64,000 bases of DNA from Caldilineaceae bacterium. Lineage in GTDB: Bacteria > Chloroflexota > Anaerolineae > Caldilineales > Caldilineaceae. The notes beneath the pieces were generated by a model, which made no database searches, had not been told where the DNA came from, and saw only the letters and a program-made list of their open reading frames with translations. A program made the translations under genes and the position numbers. This document shows positions 35,501 to 44,402 of this stretch, piece after piece. How positions within the stretch are numbered: the first letter of the stretch is position 1; the number at the start of each line of letters is the position of its first letter. The stretch is from the NCBI GenBank assembly GCA_026645575.1, contig JAPKMW010000008.1, forward strand, positions 124,001-188,000, in the 5' to 3' direction.

Positions 35501-37361
35501 TCATGGCTCGTTCGCGAATTTCATCTGGAATAAAGATTTGTCGGTAGGCCGCACTCGTCGCCAGCAGATCATCATGCGTTCCCTGTGCGATCAGGCGACC
35601 GTTCTTCATGAGAAGGATATGATCGGCGCTGCGGATCTGCGAGAGGCGATGGGTGATCAGCAGCGTGGTGCGGCCCTGGAGGATGCGACGCATGGCGCGC
35701 TGGATCTGGTCTTCGGTGTTGCTGTCAATGGCGCTGGTCGAGTCGTCAAGCACCAGGATGCGCGGGTCGCTGAGAAAGGCGCGGGCAATGGCAATGCGCT
35801 GGCGTTGACCACCTGAGAGCATCACGCCCCGCTCACCGATGACCGTTTCATAGCCTTTGGGAAAGCTCATGATAAAGTCATGGGCTTGCGCTTCCTTGGC
35901 AGCGGCTTCGATCTGTTCCTGCGAAACGGCTTCGCGGGCGCCAAAGGCAATGTTTTCGGCAATGGTGCGGGAGAAGAGGAAGATGTCCTGCTCAATGGCG
36001 CCGATTTGGGCGCGCAAACTGTCCAGGCTCCACTCGCGTACATCGACGCCGTCGATGAAAACATGACCACTGGTGGTGTCAAAGGTGCGATTGAGTAGTT
36101 TGGTCAGCGTACTTTTCCCCGCCCCGGTCTGACCGACAATGGCGATGGTCTGCCCTGGCTTGGCATGGAACGAAATATCTTGGAGGACGCCGCTTTGGGG
36201 CTGACCGATGAGGCCATGAACGCCATTTGCGCTGCCGTTACTGCTGGGAGTAGGCGCGGGTTGGTCGTCAGTGGTGGCATAGCTGAAATTCACATGGTCA
36301 AAAACAATTTCCCCCTGCATTGCTTTCGCTACCCCGCCGCTATTTTCGTCCAGTTCAGTCTCGGTGAGGATCGTCTCCAGGACACGGCGAGCGCTGGCTA
36401 AGCTCTGTTGCAGCGTGGATGAAGTCATGAGCAGGAAGCGAATGGGGGAACGCAGGGTGCCAAGCAGCGCCATGTAGGTAATCACGTTGCCGACGGTGAT
36501 GGCGCCCCGATAGGCGAGAAAGAGTGCATGACCAAAGGCCAGCCCGATGGTGATACCATAGAGCAGCAATGGCAGGTAACGGGCGTTAATATCGCCCTCG
36601 CGCACAAAGGCGTCGCGATAGCCGCCGGCGCTGGTGCGAAAACGCTCTTCCTCCGCCGGCTCCTGGGCAAAGCCTTTGACCACTTCGATGCCGGTAATTG
36701 CTTCGGCCAGCCCGGCGTTCATCTTGCCAAAACGTTCGCGCAACTGGCCGGCCACCGGTCGCAGCCGTTTGTTATGTTGCCAAAGCGCCAATGTCAATCC
36801 GGTCAAGAAGAGAATCGGCATGAGCAGCAGGTTGCGATCCAGGGTGAAGATCGTAAACAACGGGATGACCAGCGTGAGGGTCGATTCGGTCAACATGCCC
36901 AGGCCAGGGCTAACCGATTGGTTAAGTTGCTGGACATCATTGGTGACGCGCGCCATCAAGTCGCCCACACGCTGGCGGCCATGATAGGTCTGACTTTTGC
37001 TGAGCAGGCTCAGGTAGAGTTCATCACGGGCATCCCGTTCGACACGTTGGGCCAATACGCGAATTGCCATGCTGTTGACAATGTCAAAGAGGCCATAGCC
37101 GACATAGGCGCTCAAGGCCAACAGCGCCGCCATGGTCAACGCCGAGACGCCGGCATTTTCGCGCACCGTATCAAAGGCGCGCCCAACCATCACCGCCGAC
37201 ATGCTCTGCGAAGCCGCCATGCCGACGGTAGTGAGCAAAAAGAAGATCAGCAGGAGCGGGTAGCGCCAAATATGGGACGCCAACCAGCGCACCGGCGACC
37301 GGTAGTTGTATTGATAGGCGTTGGCGACGGTAAATTCGCTACTAAATTTACGGTGGGTCAT
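35493..37361 (-). CDS. Heterodimeric ABC exporter subunit with degenerate Walker B
   Basis: The 622-residue half-transporter has the exporter membrane domain, Walker A GQTGAGKST, signature LSGGQRQRIAIAR and H-loop LITHRLSQI. Its Walker B is ILVLDDSTSAID, with Asp in place of the catalytic Glu. Its good signature therefore serves the partner's intact Walker B, while its own site is the degenerate one. An insertion of about 25 Pro/Ser/Asn-rich residues near 372-396 separates the membrane domain from the NBD core. The ATG has GGAGAC upstream. Its last residues (MTR) and stop are encoded by a repeat arm. It is the first gene of the pair. Confidence 0.88.
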   Translation of the reverse strand: MTHRKFSSEFTVANAYQYNYRSPVRWLASHIWRYPLLLIFFLLTTVGMAASQSMSAVMVGRAFDTVRENAGVSALTMAALLALSAYVGYGLFDIVNSMAIRVLAQRVERDARDELYLSLLSKSQTYHGRQRVGDLMARVTNDVQQLNQSVSPGLGMLTESTLTLVIPLFTIFTLDRNLLLMPILFLTGLTLALWQHNKRLRPVAGQLRERFGKMNAGLAEAITGIEVVKGFAQEPAEEERFRTSAGGYRDAFVREGDINARYLPLLLYGITIGLAFGHALFLAYRGAITVGNVITYMALLGTLRSPIRFLLMTSSTLQQSLASARRVLETILTETELDENSGGVAKAMQGEIVFDHVNFSYATTDDQPAPTPSSNGSANGVHGLIGQPQSGVLQDISFHAKPGQTIAIVGQTGAGKSTLTKLLNRTFDTTSGHVFIDGVDVREWSLDSLRAQIGAIEQDIFLFSRTIAENIAFGAREAVSQEQIEAAAKEAQAHDFIMSFPKGYETVIGERGVMLSGGQRQRIAIARAFLSDPRILVLDDSTSAIDSNTEDQIQRAMRRILQGRTTLLITHRLSQIRSADHILLMKNGRLIAQGTHDDLLATSAAYRQIFIPDEIRERAMTR

Positions 37362-37615
37362 GCGTAGTCTCCTTCCGTAACCGGACTACGCTGTGGCAAA
37401 AATAGGGAAAACCAAGAACGAAGGTCATCCATTTTACTTGCAGTGCTTTCTAGCATGGCGCATTTGTTTTACAGAAGCCAGTGGGGTAGCTTGCATTCTA
37501 TCATGATTCAGCAAAGTTGCCTAGTGGCTGTTAACGGGTGGGTATGGTAGAATGGCTCATCATTGAATGCTTGAAAATAGTCGCTTCTATTTCAATTGGC
37601 AACCTTGAGGGCAAG

Positions 37616-37840
37616 ATGCAATACCAAGATATTATCACCATCGAACCAGGTAAGCGCGGCGGCAAACCGTGTATCCGTGGGATGCGCATTACCGTATATG
37701 ATGTTTTGGAATATTTGGCGTCCGGCATGACCAAAGAGGAAATTTTAGATGATTTCCCCTATTTAACCATGGATGATATTCTTGCCTGTTTAAGCTTTGC
37801 GGCTAATCGAGAACGCCTCATGGTCGCTGCCCACTCATGA
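37616..37840 (+). CDS. DUF433 antitoxin-like protein
   Basis: The 74-residue protein matches DUF433: GKRGGKPCIRGMRITVYDVLEYLASGMT followed by a helical tail (the two halves are read across residues 13-40). The fold is a winged-helix-like DNA-binding domain. DUF433 genes are usually paired with DUF5615 PIN-like toxins, as here, with a four-base overlap to the next gene. I chose the ATG at 37616 because GAGGGCAAG precedes it; a longer upstream reading has no ribosome site. The pair is richer in A+T than its neighbours, which suggests transfer. Confidence 0.85.
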   Translation: MQYQDIITIEPGKRGGKPCIRGMRITVYDVLEYLASGMTKEEILDDFPYLTMDDILACLSFAANRERLMVAAHS

Positions 37841-38172
37841 AACCCTTATTATTTGACCACAATCTTTCGCCCAAATTAATTCAACGTCTAGCCGATCTTT
37901 ATCCAGACGCAAAACATGTTTATTTGCTTGGACTTAACACGGTAACTGATCGGATGGTATGGGAATATGCGCGGAACCATGACTATATCATTGTGACGAA
38001 GGATGTTGACTTCAGCGAATTGCTCCTCCTTTACAACTTTCCACCAAAAATTATTTGGATACGGCGCGGTAATTGTTCGACACATACTATTGAAGAATTA
38101 TTACGTACCCACTTTGAAGCAATTGAAACTATGAGCGACGATCCACACACAGGCATCATCACACTGTTTTGA
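37837..38172 (+). CDS. DUF5615 PIN-like toxin
   Basis: The 111-residue protein matches DUF5615, a Mut7-C/PIN-like nuclease fold. Conserved acidic residues are visible in LLFDHNLSPKL (Asp7), in IIVTKDVDFSEL (Asp56, Asp58), and the domain core IIWIRRGN follows. It is likely the toxin of a VapBC-like pair with the overlapping DUF433 gene. The start ATG shares ATGA with the antitoxin stop. No experimental function is known for this copy. Confidence 0.85.
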   Translation: MKPLLFDHNLSPKLIQRLADLYPDAKHVYLLGLNTVTDRMVWEYARNHDYIIVTKDVDFSELLLLYNFPPKIIWIRRGNCSTHTIEELLRTHFEAIETMSDDPHTGIITLF

Positions 38173-38182
38173 AAGGTTGTTT

Positions 38183-38800
38183 ATGGATCTCACCTTCTTA
38201 TTTCGCGGCATCCTCATCGGCTTTTCCATTGCCGCACCCGTAGGCCCTATCGGCGTCTTGTGCATCCGGCGCACGCTGGCCGATGGACGAGCGGCGGGGC
38301 TGGTTTCCGGCTTGGGCGCAGCGACAGCGGACGCGCTCTATGGCTGTGTGGCCGGCTTCGGGTTGACCTTGATTTCTAATTTTTTGGTGCGCCAACAGTG
38401 GTGGCTAGGGCTAATTGGTGGCCTTTTTCTCTGTTACCTGGGTGGGAAGACGCTGCTCTCCAAACCAGCAGAACAAGCGGCCAGCGCCAAAGCGACGGGA
38501 TTGCTGGGCGCCTATGCCTCCACCTTCTTCCTGACGGTGACTAACCCGGTGACGATCCTGGCCTTTGCCGCCATCTTTGCCGGACTCGGCCTCGCCAACA
38601 CGCGCGGCAACTATGGCGCGGCGGCGGTTTTGGTCTTGGGCGTCTTTCTGGGGTCGGCAGCGTGGTGGTTACTGCTGAGCGGTGGCGTCAGCCTCTTGCG
38701 CGAACGCTTTACGGCGACGGGTCTACAGTGGGTGAACCGGATCTCTGGGGTGATTATTCTTGGCTTTGGCCTGTTTGCGCTCACAACCCTCTTTGTGTAA
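38183..38800 (+). CDS. LysE/RhtB family exporter
   Basis: The 205-residue protein has about six hydrophobic helices and the LysE family signature near the N-terminus, GFSIAAPVGPIGVLCIRRTL with the APVGP turn, followed by GLGAATADALYG. Such proteins export amino acids or similar small molecules. The ATG at 38183 follows GAAAGG; a TTG two codons earlier is a weaker choice. It follows the toxin gene by ten bases, but the functions look unrelated. Confidence 0.88.
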   Translation: MDLTFLFRGILIGFSIAAPVGPIGVLCIRRTLADGRAAGLVSGLGAATADALYGCVAGFGLTLISNFLVRQQWWLGLIGGLFLCYLGGKTLLSKPAEQAASAKATGLLGAYASTFFLTVTNPVTILAFAAIFAGLGLANTRGNYGAAAVLVLGVFLGSAAWWLLLSGGVSLLRERFTATGLQWVNRISGVIILGFGLFALTTLFV

Positions 38801-38809
38801 GTGGTAATC

Positions 38810-39235
38810 ATGACCAGTAGAAGAAACAGATTATTCGCAGCAGCCGTGTTGGTGATGGTTGGGGTCTATTTCTTTTGGCCGCAACAGGTTATCACTTGTG
38901 CAGCGTTCGCCGGGTTTGGCGCAGAAGTCCAGGGGGAGCGCTGTATCGTGTTGGGGGATCTCACGCTGGAAGGGGAGGTTGATGGCCTGCCGGCTTCTCT
39001 GATAGTCAAGGGCGATTTGACCATCAACGGCACCTATATTGATCACTTGCCGACTGGGTTGATCGTGGAAGGCGACCTAAATCTCTATAAGACGAGCATT
39101 GGCGCGCTGCCGGAAAATTTAGTCGTTGCAGGGGATTTCACCAACTACCTGGGCTTTGGCTCGCCCGATCTTTGGTGTGCCGAAATTCCCGCTTCGGTTG
39201 TCATTCATGGACAAAACCTTGGCTGTAGTCCATAA
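38810..39235 (+). CDS. Small membrane-anchored leucine-rich-like repeat protein
   Basis: The 141-residue product has an N-terminal hydrophobic anchor (about 8-23). Three copies of a pattern LPxxLIVxGDLxxxxTxI follow (for example LPASLIVKGDLTING and LPTGLIVEGDLNLYK). This resembles short solenoid repeats found in uncharacterised bacterial proteins. Two Cys residues flank the repeats. The function is unknown. It lies between the LysE and GNAT genes and is probably translated from the same transcript. Confidence 0.6.
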   Translation: MTSRRNRLFAAAVLVMVGVYFFWPQQVITCAAFAGFGAEVQGERCIVLGDLTLEGEVDGLPASLIVKGDLTINGTYIDHLPTGLIVEGDLNLYKTSIGALPENLVVAGDFTNYLGFGSPDLWCAEIPASVVIHGQNLGCSP

Positions 39236-39246
39236 AGGAGAAACCA

Positions 39247-39906
39247 GTGACACAAATGCTGAGTGTAAGACGCCTGGTGGCTGCCGATGCAATGGCAGCC
39301 GGCATGGTGTTGGCTCGCGCCTTTGCCGACGATCCGCTCTGGTGCTACTTGCTGCCTGATCCAGCCAAACGGGGGCGCGCACTGCGGCAAACCTTTTGTG
39401 CTACGGCGCCGTGGTTTGTACGGCAAGAACAAGGCTATGGCATCGGACAGCCACTCGAAGGGGTGGCCGTTTGGCAAGCGCCACAGGGGCTGACGCCACC
39501 CGTGCGTCGAGCCTGGTTGGCGCTGCTCAATCGTCATACACTGAGTATTCTTGGCAGTTCGACCTTCTGGCTCTTCCGGCGCGCCATCCCGATTTTTCTC
39601 CAGTTTGATCGGATGCACCAGCAATATTCACCCAAGCCCCATTACTACCTGAGTACGATTGGCGTTATTCCCGAAGCCCAAGGGCAGGGGCGCGCATCGC
39701 GCTTGATCCAACCGATCCTCGCACAGGCTGATGCGGGGAATTATCCAGTCTACACCGAGACGATGACGCCGTCGAATGTTCCCCTATATGAACATTATGG
39801 CTTTGTTTGTCAGGAAGCGTTTCAGGTGCCACAAACGGACCTGCGCATCTGGTCGCTCTATCGATCGGCACGATCTGAACGTAACCAACAAAGGGAAGGT
39901 AACTAA
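39247..39906 (+). CDS. GNAT family N-acetyltransferase
   Basis: The 219-residue protein carries the GNAT acetyl-CoA site IGVIPEAQGQGRASRLIQP (about 137-155) and the C-terminal NVPLYEHYGFVCQEAF. An N-terminal helix pair AFADDPLWCYLLPD is common in a subgroup with large N-terminal domains. The substrate is unknown. I prefer the GTG at 39247, six bases after AGGAG, over the ATG three codons later. It is followed ten bases downstream by an MmcQ/YjbR gene. Confidence 0.85.
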   Translation: MTQMLSVRRLVAADAMAAGMVLARAFADDPLWCYLLPDPAKRGRALRQTFCATAPWFVRQEQGYGIGQPLEGVAVWQAPQGLTPPVRRAWLALLNRHTLSILGSSTFWLFRRAIPIFLQFDRMHQQYSPKPHYYLSTIGVIPEAQGQGRASRLIQPILAQADAGNYPVYTETMTPSNVPLYEHYGFVCQEAFQVPQTDLRIWSLYRSARSERNQQREGN

Positions 39907-39915
39907 AGCTTACCG

Positions 39916-40293
39916 ATGAATACAGACCACCTCCAACGCGTCCGGCACATTTGTTTGGCATTACCAGAGGCCACGGAAAAACTGTCCCACGGCGAGCCAA
40001 CCTTTTTTGTGCGCAAAAAGGTCTTTGCCATGTTTGCCAACAATCATCACAATGATGGGCGGATTGCCGTCTGGTTGCCCGTGCCGCCGGGGATGCAACC
40101 GATGATGATTGCGGCGTCACCCGAAAAATTCTTCAAGCCACCCTATGTCGGCGTGCGCGGCTGGGTTGGGATTGCGTTGGCCCAGATTGACGATGACGAG
40201 TTGATCTTCCACCTGCACACGGCGTACCGACAAGTGGCGCCGAAAAGCGTTCGTGCTTTACTCGCCCCTCCCAATGAGCCTACTGTTTTGTAA
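39916..40293 (+). CDS. MmcQ/YjbR family protein
   Basis: The 125-residue protein fits the MmcQ/YjbR fold: an opening helix [25 protein letters not shown] read over residues 6-30, a VRKKVFAMF strand, and [16 protein letters not shown] near 75-90 before the closing helix. Members are double-wing fold proteins of uncertain function, often annotated as DNA-binding. It closes a short run of small plus-strand genes. Confidence 0.85.
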   Translation: MNTDHLQRVRHICLALPEATEKLSHGEPTFFVRKKVFAMFANNHHNDGRIAVWLPVPPGMQPMMIAASPEKFFKPPYVGVRGWVGIALAQIDDDELIFHLHTAYRQVAPKSVRALLAPPNEPTVL

Positions 40294-40339
40294 AATAAGT
40301 CATGATGAATTAGATTGGGTTCGCATACGGATACGGCTT

Positions 40340-40417
40340 CGTCCCGTAGGGACGATTGAATTTAGGGAGGAGAAAATCAATATCCCCGTTCCTAAACTCA
40401 GGCGTCCCTACGGGACG
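40340..40417. repeat. Palindromic element with CGTCCC/GGGACG arms
   Basis: 15-bp arms at 40340-40354 and 40403-40417 are exact complements, and each arm is itself partly palindromic. An inner pair TTTAGG/CCTAAA extends the stem. Half of the motif recurs at 42460-42475 after the catalase gene. The gap 40294-40721 holds no other feature I recognise apart from the catalase ribosome site. Confidence 0.8.
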
Positions 40418-40721
40418 AGTGTACCGATCATAACTTCTCCAACAAAACATTGCATATAAAACTGGAAATTGACGCACCTGGCAGAACATGATAGAGTGTG
40501 GGCAACGCAAGCCGGTGGATCATGACCAGCGTTGGGAATGCTCCGCCAGCAAGGCAATTGTGGTGGCGCCGTGGGCGATGCTGCCCAGGTTGTCTTGCCT
40601 GTGTTCACAGCAGCGCGAGCGCAGCGGTTTGCCGAGGGTTCGCCCCGTTTGGTTGTTCCTTGTGCCCTGTTGATTCTTCAGCGGGGGATGAGCGTGTTGT
40701 ACGACAAAAGGAAACAAACAA

Positions 40722-42455
40722 ATGAGCAACGGCAATAAACATAGCAAGCGGCAAAACAACGGTGAGAAGAGCGCCAAAAGCAAGGCTGACGCCCAAGCTA
40801 CCGGGAGGAGAGCCTCCGGCGCTGGTAACGGAACCGATGCCCAGATGAACCAGGGGGAAGAAAGCCAAATCCTCACCACCCGCCAGGGTCACCCCGTTCA
40901 TGACAACCAGAATCTGTGCACCGTCGGCAACCGCGGGCCGACCACCTTGGAGAACTACCACTTTCTTGAAAAGATCACCCATTTTGACCGGGAACGGATT
41001 CCCGAACGGGTGGTCCATGCCCGTGGCGCTGGCGCGCACGGCTACTTCGAGGCGTATGGTATGGTGGGCGATGAACCCATAGCCAACTACACACGGGCCA
41101 AACTCTTTCAGGAAAAGGGCAAACGCACGCCCGTCTTTGTCCGCTTCTCAACGGTAATCCACGGCGGTCATTCGCCGGAAACCTTGCGCGATCCCCGTGG
41201 CTTTGCCACCAAGTTTTACACCGAAGAGGGCAACTGGGATCTGGTCGGCAATAACCTCAAGGTCTTCTTCATTCGCGATGCCATGAAGTTCCCTGATCTG
41301 GTTCATGCCTTCAAGCCCGACCCCATCACCAACCGGCAAGATGGTGAACGCATCTTTGACTTTATCAGCAACACGCCCGAGGCGATGCACATGATCACCT
41401 TCCTTTTCTCGCCGTGGGGCATTCCCGCCACCTACCGGCAGATGCAGGGATCCGGAGTCAACACCTACAAGTGGGTCAATGCCCAGGGGCAGGCGGTGCT
41501 GGTCAAGTATCACTGGGAGCCGAAGCAAGGGATTAAAAACTTGACCCAAGCCGAGGCCGAGGCTATTCAGGGCCAGAATTTCAACCACGCCACCCAAGAT
41601 CTGTACGATGCCATTGAACGGGGCGACTACCCGGAATGGGAGTTGCTCGTCCAGATCATGAGTGATGACGAACACCCCGAACTGGACTTTGACCCGCTGG
41701 ATGACACCAAGCTCTGGCCGGAAGATCAATTCCCCTGGCGACCGGTGGGGCGCATGGTGCTTGACCGCAATCCCAAAGATTTCTTCAACGAGGTGGAGCA
41801 GGTCGCCTTTGGCACGGGTGTCCTGGTGGATGGCCTGGACTTTTCCGATGATAAGATGTTGCAAGGGCGCACCTTCTCCTACTCGGACACGCAACGCTAT
41901 CGCGTCGGGCCAAATTATCTGCAATTGCCCATCAATGCGCCCAAGACCCACGTTGCCACCAACCAGCGTGGGGGCCAGATGTCTTATCATGTGGATCTGG
42001 CGCCGGGCCAGAATCCCCATGTCAACTATGAACCGTCGTCGTTGGGTGGGCTGAACGAGGCGCCGCCAGCCGGTGAACCCTATACCCCCTACATCGCCGG
42101 TAATCTGGTGCGCCAGCCAATCGACTGCACCAATGATTACCAACAGGCTGGGGAACGCTATCGTGTCTTTGAAGATTGGGAGCGCGATGACCTGATCCTC
42201 AATCTGGTCAACACGCTCAAGCCGGCCCAGCGCCACATCCAGGAGCGCATGGTCTGGCACTTTACCCAATGTGACCCCGACTATGGCCGTCGCGTAGCCG
42301 AGGGTCTGGGGCTGAATGCCCATACGAACGGCCAGGTAAGTCAAAACGGTGCGTCCAGTCTGGGCCACGGCAGCCCCATCGGCGCCGACCCCGTGGCAAC
42401 AGATGAAGCAGCCCGCCGCACCGAACAGGTCGGCCATCCGGCCAAACCCTACTAA
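40722..42455 (+). CDS. Monofunctional heme catalase
   Basis: The 577-residue enzyme breaks down hydrogen peroxide. The distal heme pocket is present ([15 protein letters not shown], catalytic His near 101; Asn in [12 protein letters not shown] region), as is the proximal Tyr ligand in [19 protein letters not shown]. The first 45 residues are rich in Lys, Asn and Ser and unstructured. About 70 residues follow the core, longer than small-subunit catalases but too short for the HPII-type C-terminal domain. It is a single gene flanked by palindromic repeats; no regulator is adjacent. Confidence 0.94.
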   Translation: MSNGNKHSKRQNNGEKSAKSKADAQATGRRASGAGNGTDAQMNQGEESQILTTRQGHPVHDNQNLCTVGNRGPTTLENYHFLEKITHFDRERIPERVVHARGAGAHGYFEAYGMVGDEPIANYTRAKLFQEKGKRTPVFVRFSTVIHGGHSPETLRDPRGFATKFYTEEGNWDLVGNNLKVFFIRDAMKFPDLVHAFKPDPITNRQDGERIFDFISNTPEAMHMITFLFSPWGIPATYRQMQGSGVNTYKWVNAQGQAVLVKYHWEPKQGIKNLTQAEAEAIQGQNFNHATQDLYDAIERGDYPEWELLVQIMSDDEHPELDFDPLDDTKLWPEDQFPWRPVGRMVLDRNPKDFFNEVEQVAFGTGVLVDGLDFSDDKMLQGRTFSYSDTQRYRVGPNYLQLPINAPKTHVATNQRGGQMSYHVDLAPGQNPHVNYEPSSLGGLNEAPPAGEPYTPYIAGNLVRQPIDCTNDYQQAGERYRVFEDWERDDLILNLVNTLKPAQRHIQERMVWHFTQCDPDYGRRVAEGLGLNAHTNGQVSQNGASSLGHGSPIGADPVATDEAARRTEQVGHPAKPY

Positions 42456-42521
42456 GGTCAGGCGTCCCTATGGGACCTTACCGTACCCCATAAGTTTGCC
42501 GAAGCGAACTCGTACCCTGGC

Positions 42522-42554
42522 ATCTTTCGGGAAGCGACTAGCTTCCCGAAAGAT
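42522..42554. repeat. Hairpin after the catalase gene
   Basis: 14-bp perfect arms at 42522-42535 and 42541-42554 with a 5-base loop, followed by TTTT. It fits an intrinsic terminator for the catalase gene. The gap 42456-42743 also holds a CGTCCCTATGGGA half-palindrome at about 42463-42475. Confidence 0.7.
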
Positions 42555-42743
42555 TTTACCGGAGACCTTCTCTGGTAACGAAAGATGTGGGCAAGGGTAA
42601 GCTGATACAGGAGAAGGGTTACTTGGCCCTAGAAAACATGGCCGCTTATCTCAGGTATATCAATGATGTATGCCGGGTTGGTGACGGTGATGATCCTGGG
42701 CGTCCTGTTCATCATGCCCTGGCAGGAGTGAGGCGCGATCTGT

Positions 42744-44021
42744 TCACTTCAGAACAGTATCTGATTGGGCGGTATCAGGGCGTGGGAAGAAGAGGAACAT
42801 ACATACCGCAGCTATCGCTAAGCCAATGCTCCACAGGAATACAATGGGTAGACTGAACTCTTCGGAAAACAAAAACAAAGCAGTCAGGATTGGCGTAGCA
42901 AAATCACTTACGGCGCGTAGCATCGTCACAAACCCCAAGGCAGCGCCGGCATATACTCTACCAATGGTCGGCATTTCAAGTACCATCGCCTGGTAAATTA
43001 CCCCAAAGCTATAGGTAAAAGCGCCGGCGACCGGCAATGCCACCCACAGCCAGATATCTTGGTGCAGGGCTGCTAGTCCCATGAGGAGAAACAGCAGTAA
43101 CGGTGCAACCAGGAGAAGACCCCGCCGTATCTGCAACCAATCAGATAAAAGGGCAAGCGGCAGGATCGCAATTAGCCCCATCCCACTCAAAATAGCAGTA
43201 CGCGCCTCATTGATGCGAACTACATCGATGAAGGTAAGGGAACTGTTGGCGCTTTGTAGATAAGTAGACAAATTGATGACAAAACTGTCAACGATGGCCC
43301 AATAGAAGAAAATACCAAGCCCCATCAGCCACATGGCGCGCAATTGGAGTACATGCCGTAACGCCCGGCGGAATGAGACACGGGCGCGTTTGTTCTCACC
43401 CGGTGAGCCATCGACCACAACAACCTCACGCGGGTGAAGCAAGAACCAGATCCCACCCATAACAACAAACGTCAATCCATAAAGGAGGAGGCGATCTTGC
43501 CAACCAACCAAGAAAAGTTGCAACAACGCTCTGGTAAGACCGGATGCGCCAACTATAGAACCAGCAGCAACGCTGGTGGCAATCAAGCCCATTGCCAACC
43601 CCCACTGTCTAGATGGGAAGTGATGAACGGCAATCTTGTATAAATTGACCGTTAGCATGGGGGAAACGATCCCCAAAAGAAAAAAGGTCAGCACGAGGCT
43701 GCCGGGGGAAAGCGGGAGCAGGCTCAAGACACCCATCAAGCCACCGATGCAACAGACCGTAAGTAGCATACGACGTGTCCCCCAACGGTCGCCGGCCGCG
43801 CCGCCAATGAGTGCAGCCGCTATCCCTGTAACTGTGCTAATCATAAGAAGGGTTGCCAGAAAAGAGATAGATAGCGCCGCATCCATAATTTCAGGGTTGG
43901 AAAAAGGTTGCAAGAGGGCCGACAGAGCAGCGTTTAGAAAAGCAGAAAATAGCGCCACGCCTAAGATCAGCCAACGATTGGGTTCGTTGACCGCAGCATG
44001 ATCCAGCAATGTAGTCGTCAT
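42744..44021 (-). CDS. Major facilitator superfamily transporter
   Basis: The 425-residue protein has about twelve hydrophobic helices and the loop 2-3 signature GDRWGTRRMLL near 75-85. Its C-terminal half carries the matching LSDWLQIRRGLLLV segment. The substrate cannot be read from sequence. The ATG follows AAGGGA by six bases. The upstream 381-base gap holds a strong hairpin at 44044-44081. Confidence 0.85.
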   Translation of the reverse strand: MTTTLLDHAAVNEPNRWLILGVALFSAFLNAALSALLQPFSNPEIMDAALSISFLATLLMISTVTGIAAALIGGAAGDRWGTRRMLLTVCCIGGLMGVLSLLPLSPGSLVLTFFLLGIVSPMLTVNLYKIAVHHFPSRQWGLAMGLIATSVAAGSIVGASGLTRALLQLFLVGWQDRLLLYGLTFVVMGGIWFLLHPREVVVVDGSPGENKRARVSFRRALRHVLQLRAMWLMGLGIFFYWAIVDSFVINLSTYLQSANSSLTFIDVVRINEARTAILSGMGLIAILPLALLSDWLQIRRGLLLVAPLLLFLLMGLAALHQDIWLWVALPVAGAFTYSFGVIYQAMVLEMPTIGRVYAGAALGFVTMLRAVSDFATPILTALFLFSEEFSLPIVFLWSIGLAIAAVCMFLFFPRPDTAQSDTVLK

Positions 44022-44043
44022 TGTTATTCCCTTGTGTCAAAGG

Positions 44044-44081
44044 TGCGGAACATTGGGAAATCCTTTACCCGATGTTCCGCA
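44044..44081. promoter_or_regulatory. Inverted repeat upstream of the MFS gene
   Basis: 14-bp arms (44044-44057 and 44068-44081, one G-T pair) with a 10-base loop lie just 5' of the MFS ribosome site. It could be a regulator-binding palindrome or an mRNA hairpin. The rest of the gap 44022-44402 is A+T-rich, with a TATAAT near 44350 lacking a good -35 box. Confidence 0.4.
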
Positions 44082-44402
44082 GAGGAGAGGCAAGATGTTA
44101 CAACATATTCTTATGTAATTAACGGCACAACTGTATACTTACGAGCAGCACAAGAAAGGTACATAGTGAGCGTTCGTCAGTCAAGTTAGCCTATCATTGG
44201 ATGGTTAACAGAATATTAATATAACTCATTTTGATTCATGCAAATTTACTTTTTTGTGAACTACTTTGGGTAGGGCTAGATAGTAGGATAAGGTAAAGCT
44301 GTACATCCCACTGAATCATGCAAGTAGCTACACATGATTGATTGATATATAATCAGGCCAGGATACAGATTTCACTTTCGCCAATTAAGGAAGCAAGAAA
44401 AG

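Noticed and set aside
40488..40721. Small open frames upstream of catalase
   Set aside because: Several overlapping frames of 60-75 codons exist on both strands, but none has a ribosome site or a recognisable composition.
41148..42437. Long open frame on the minus strand opposite the catalase gene
   Set aside because: It is antisense to a well-conserved catalase, has no ribosome site and its translation shows no domain pattern. High G+C sequence opens such frames by chance. The same applies to long frames opposite the ABC exporter (4922-5962), the hydroxylase (45726-46979) and the TPR-CHAT gene (59224-60282).
42587..42856. 89-codon plus-strand frame running into the MFS gene
   Set aside because: It overlaps the end of a clear MFS gene and has no conserved pattern. 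A short hydrophobic 22-codon frame beginning at an ATG-ATG near 42663 in another frame was also seen, but its only support is a weak AGGT ribosome site.
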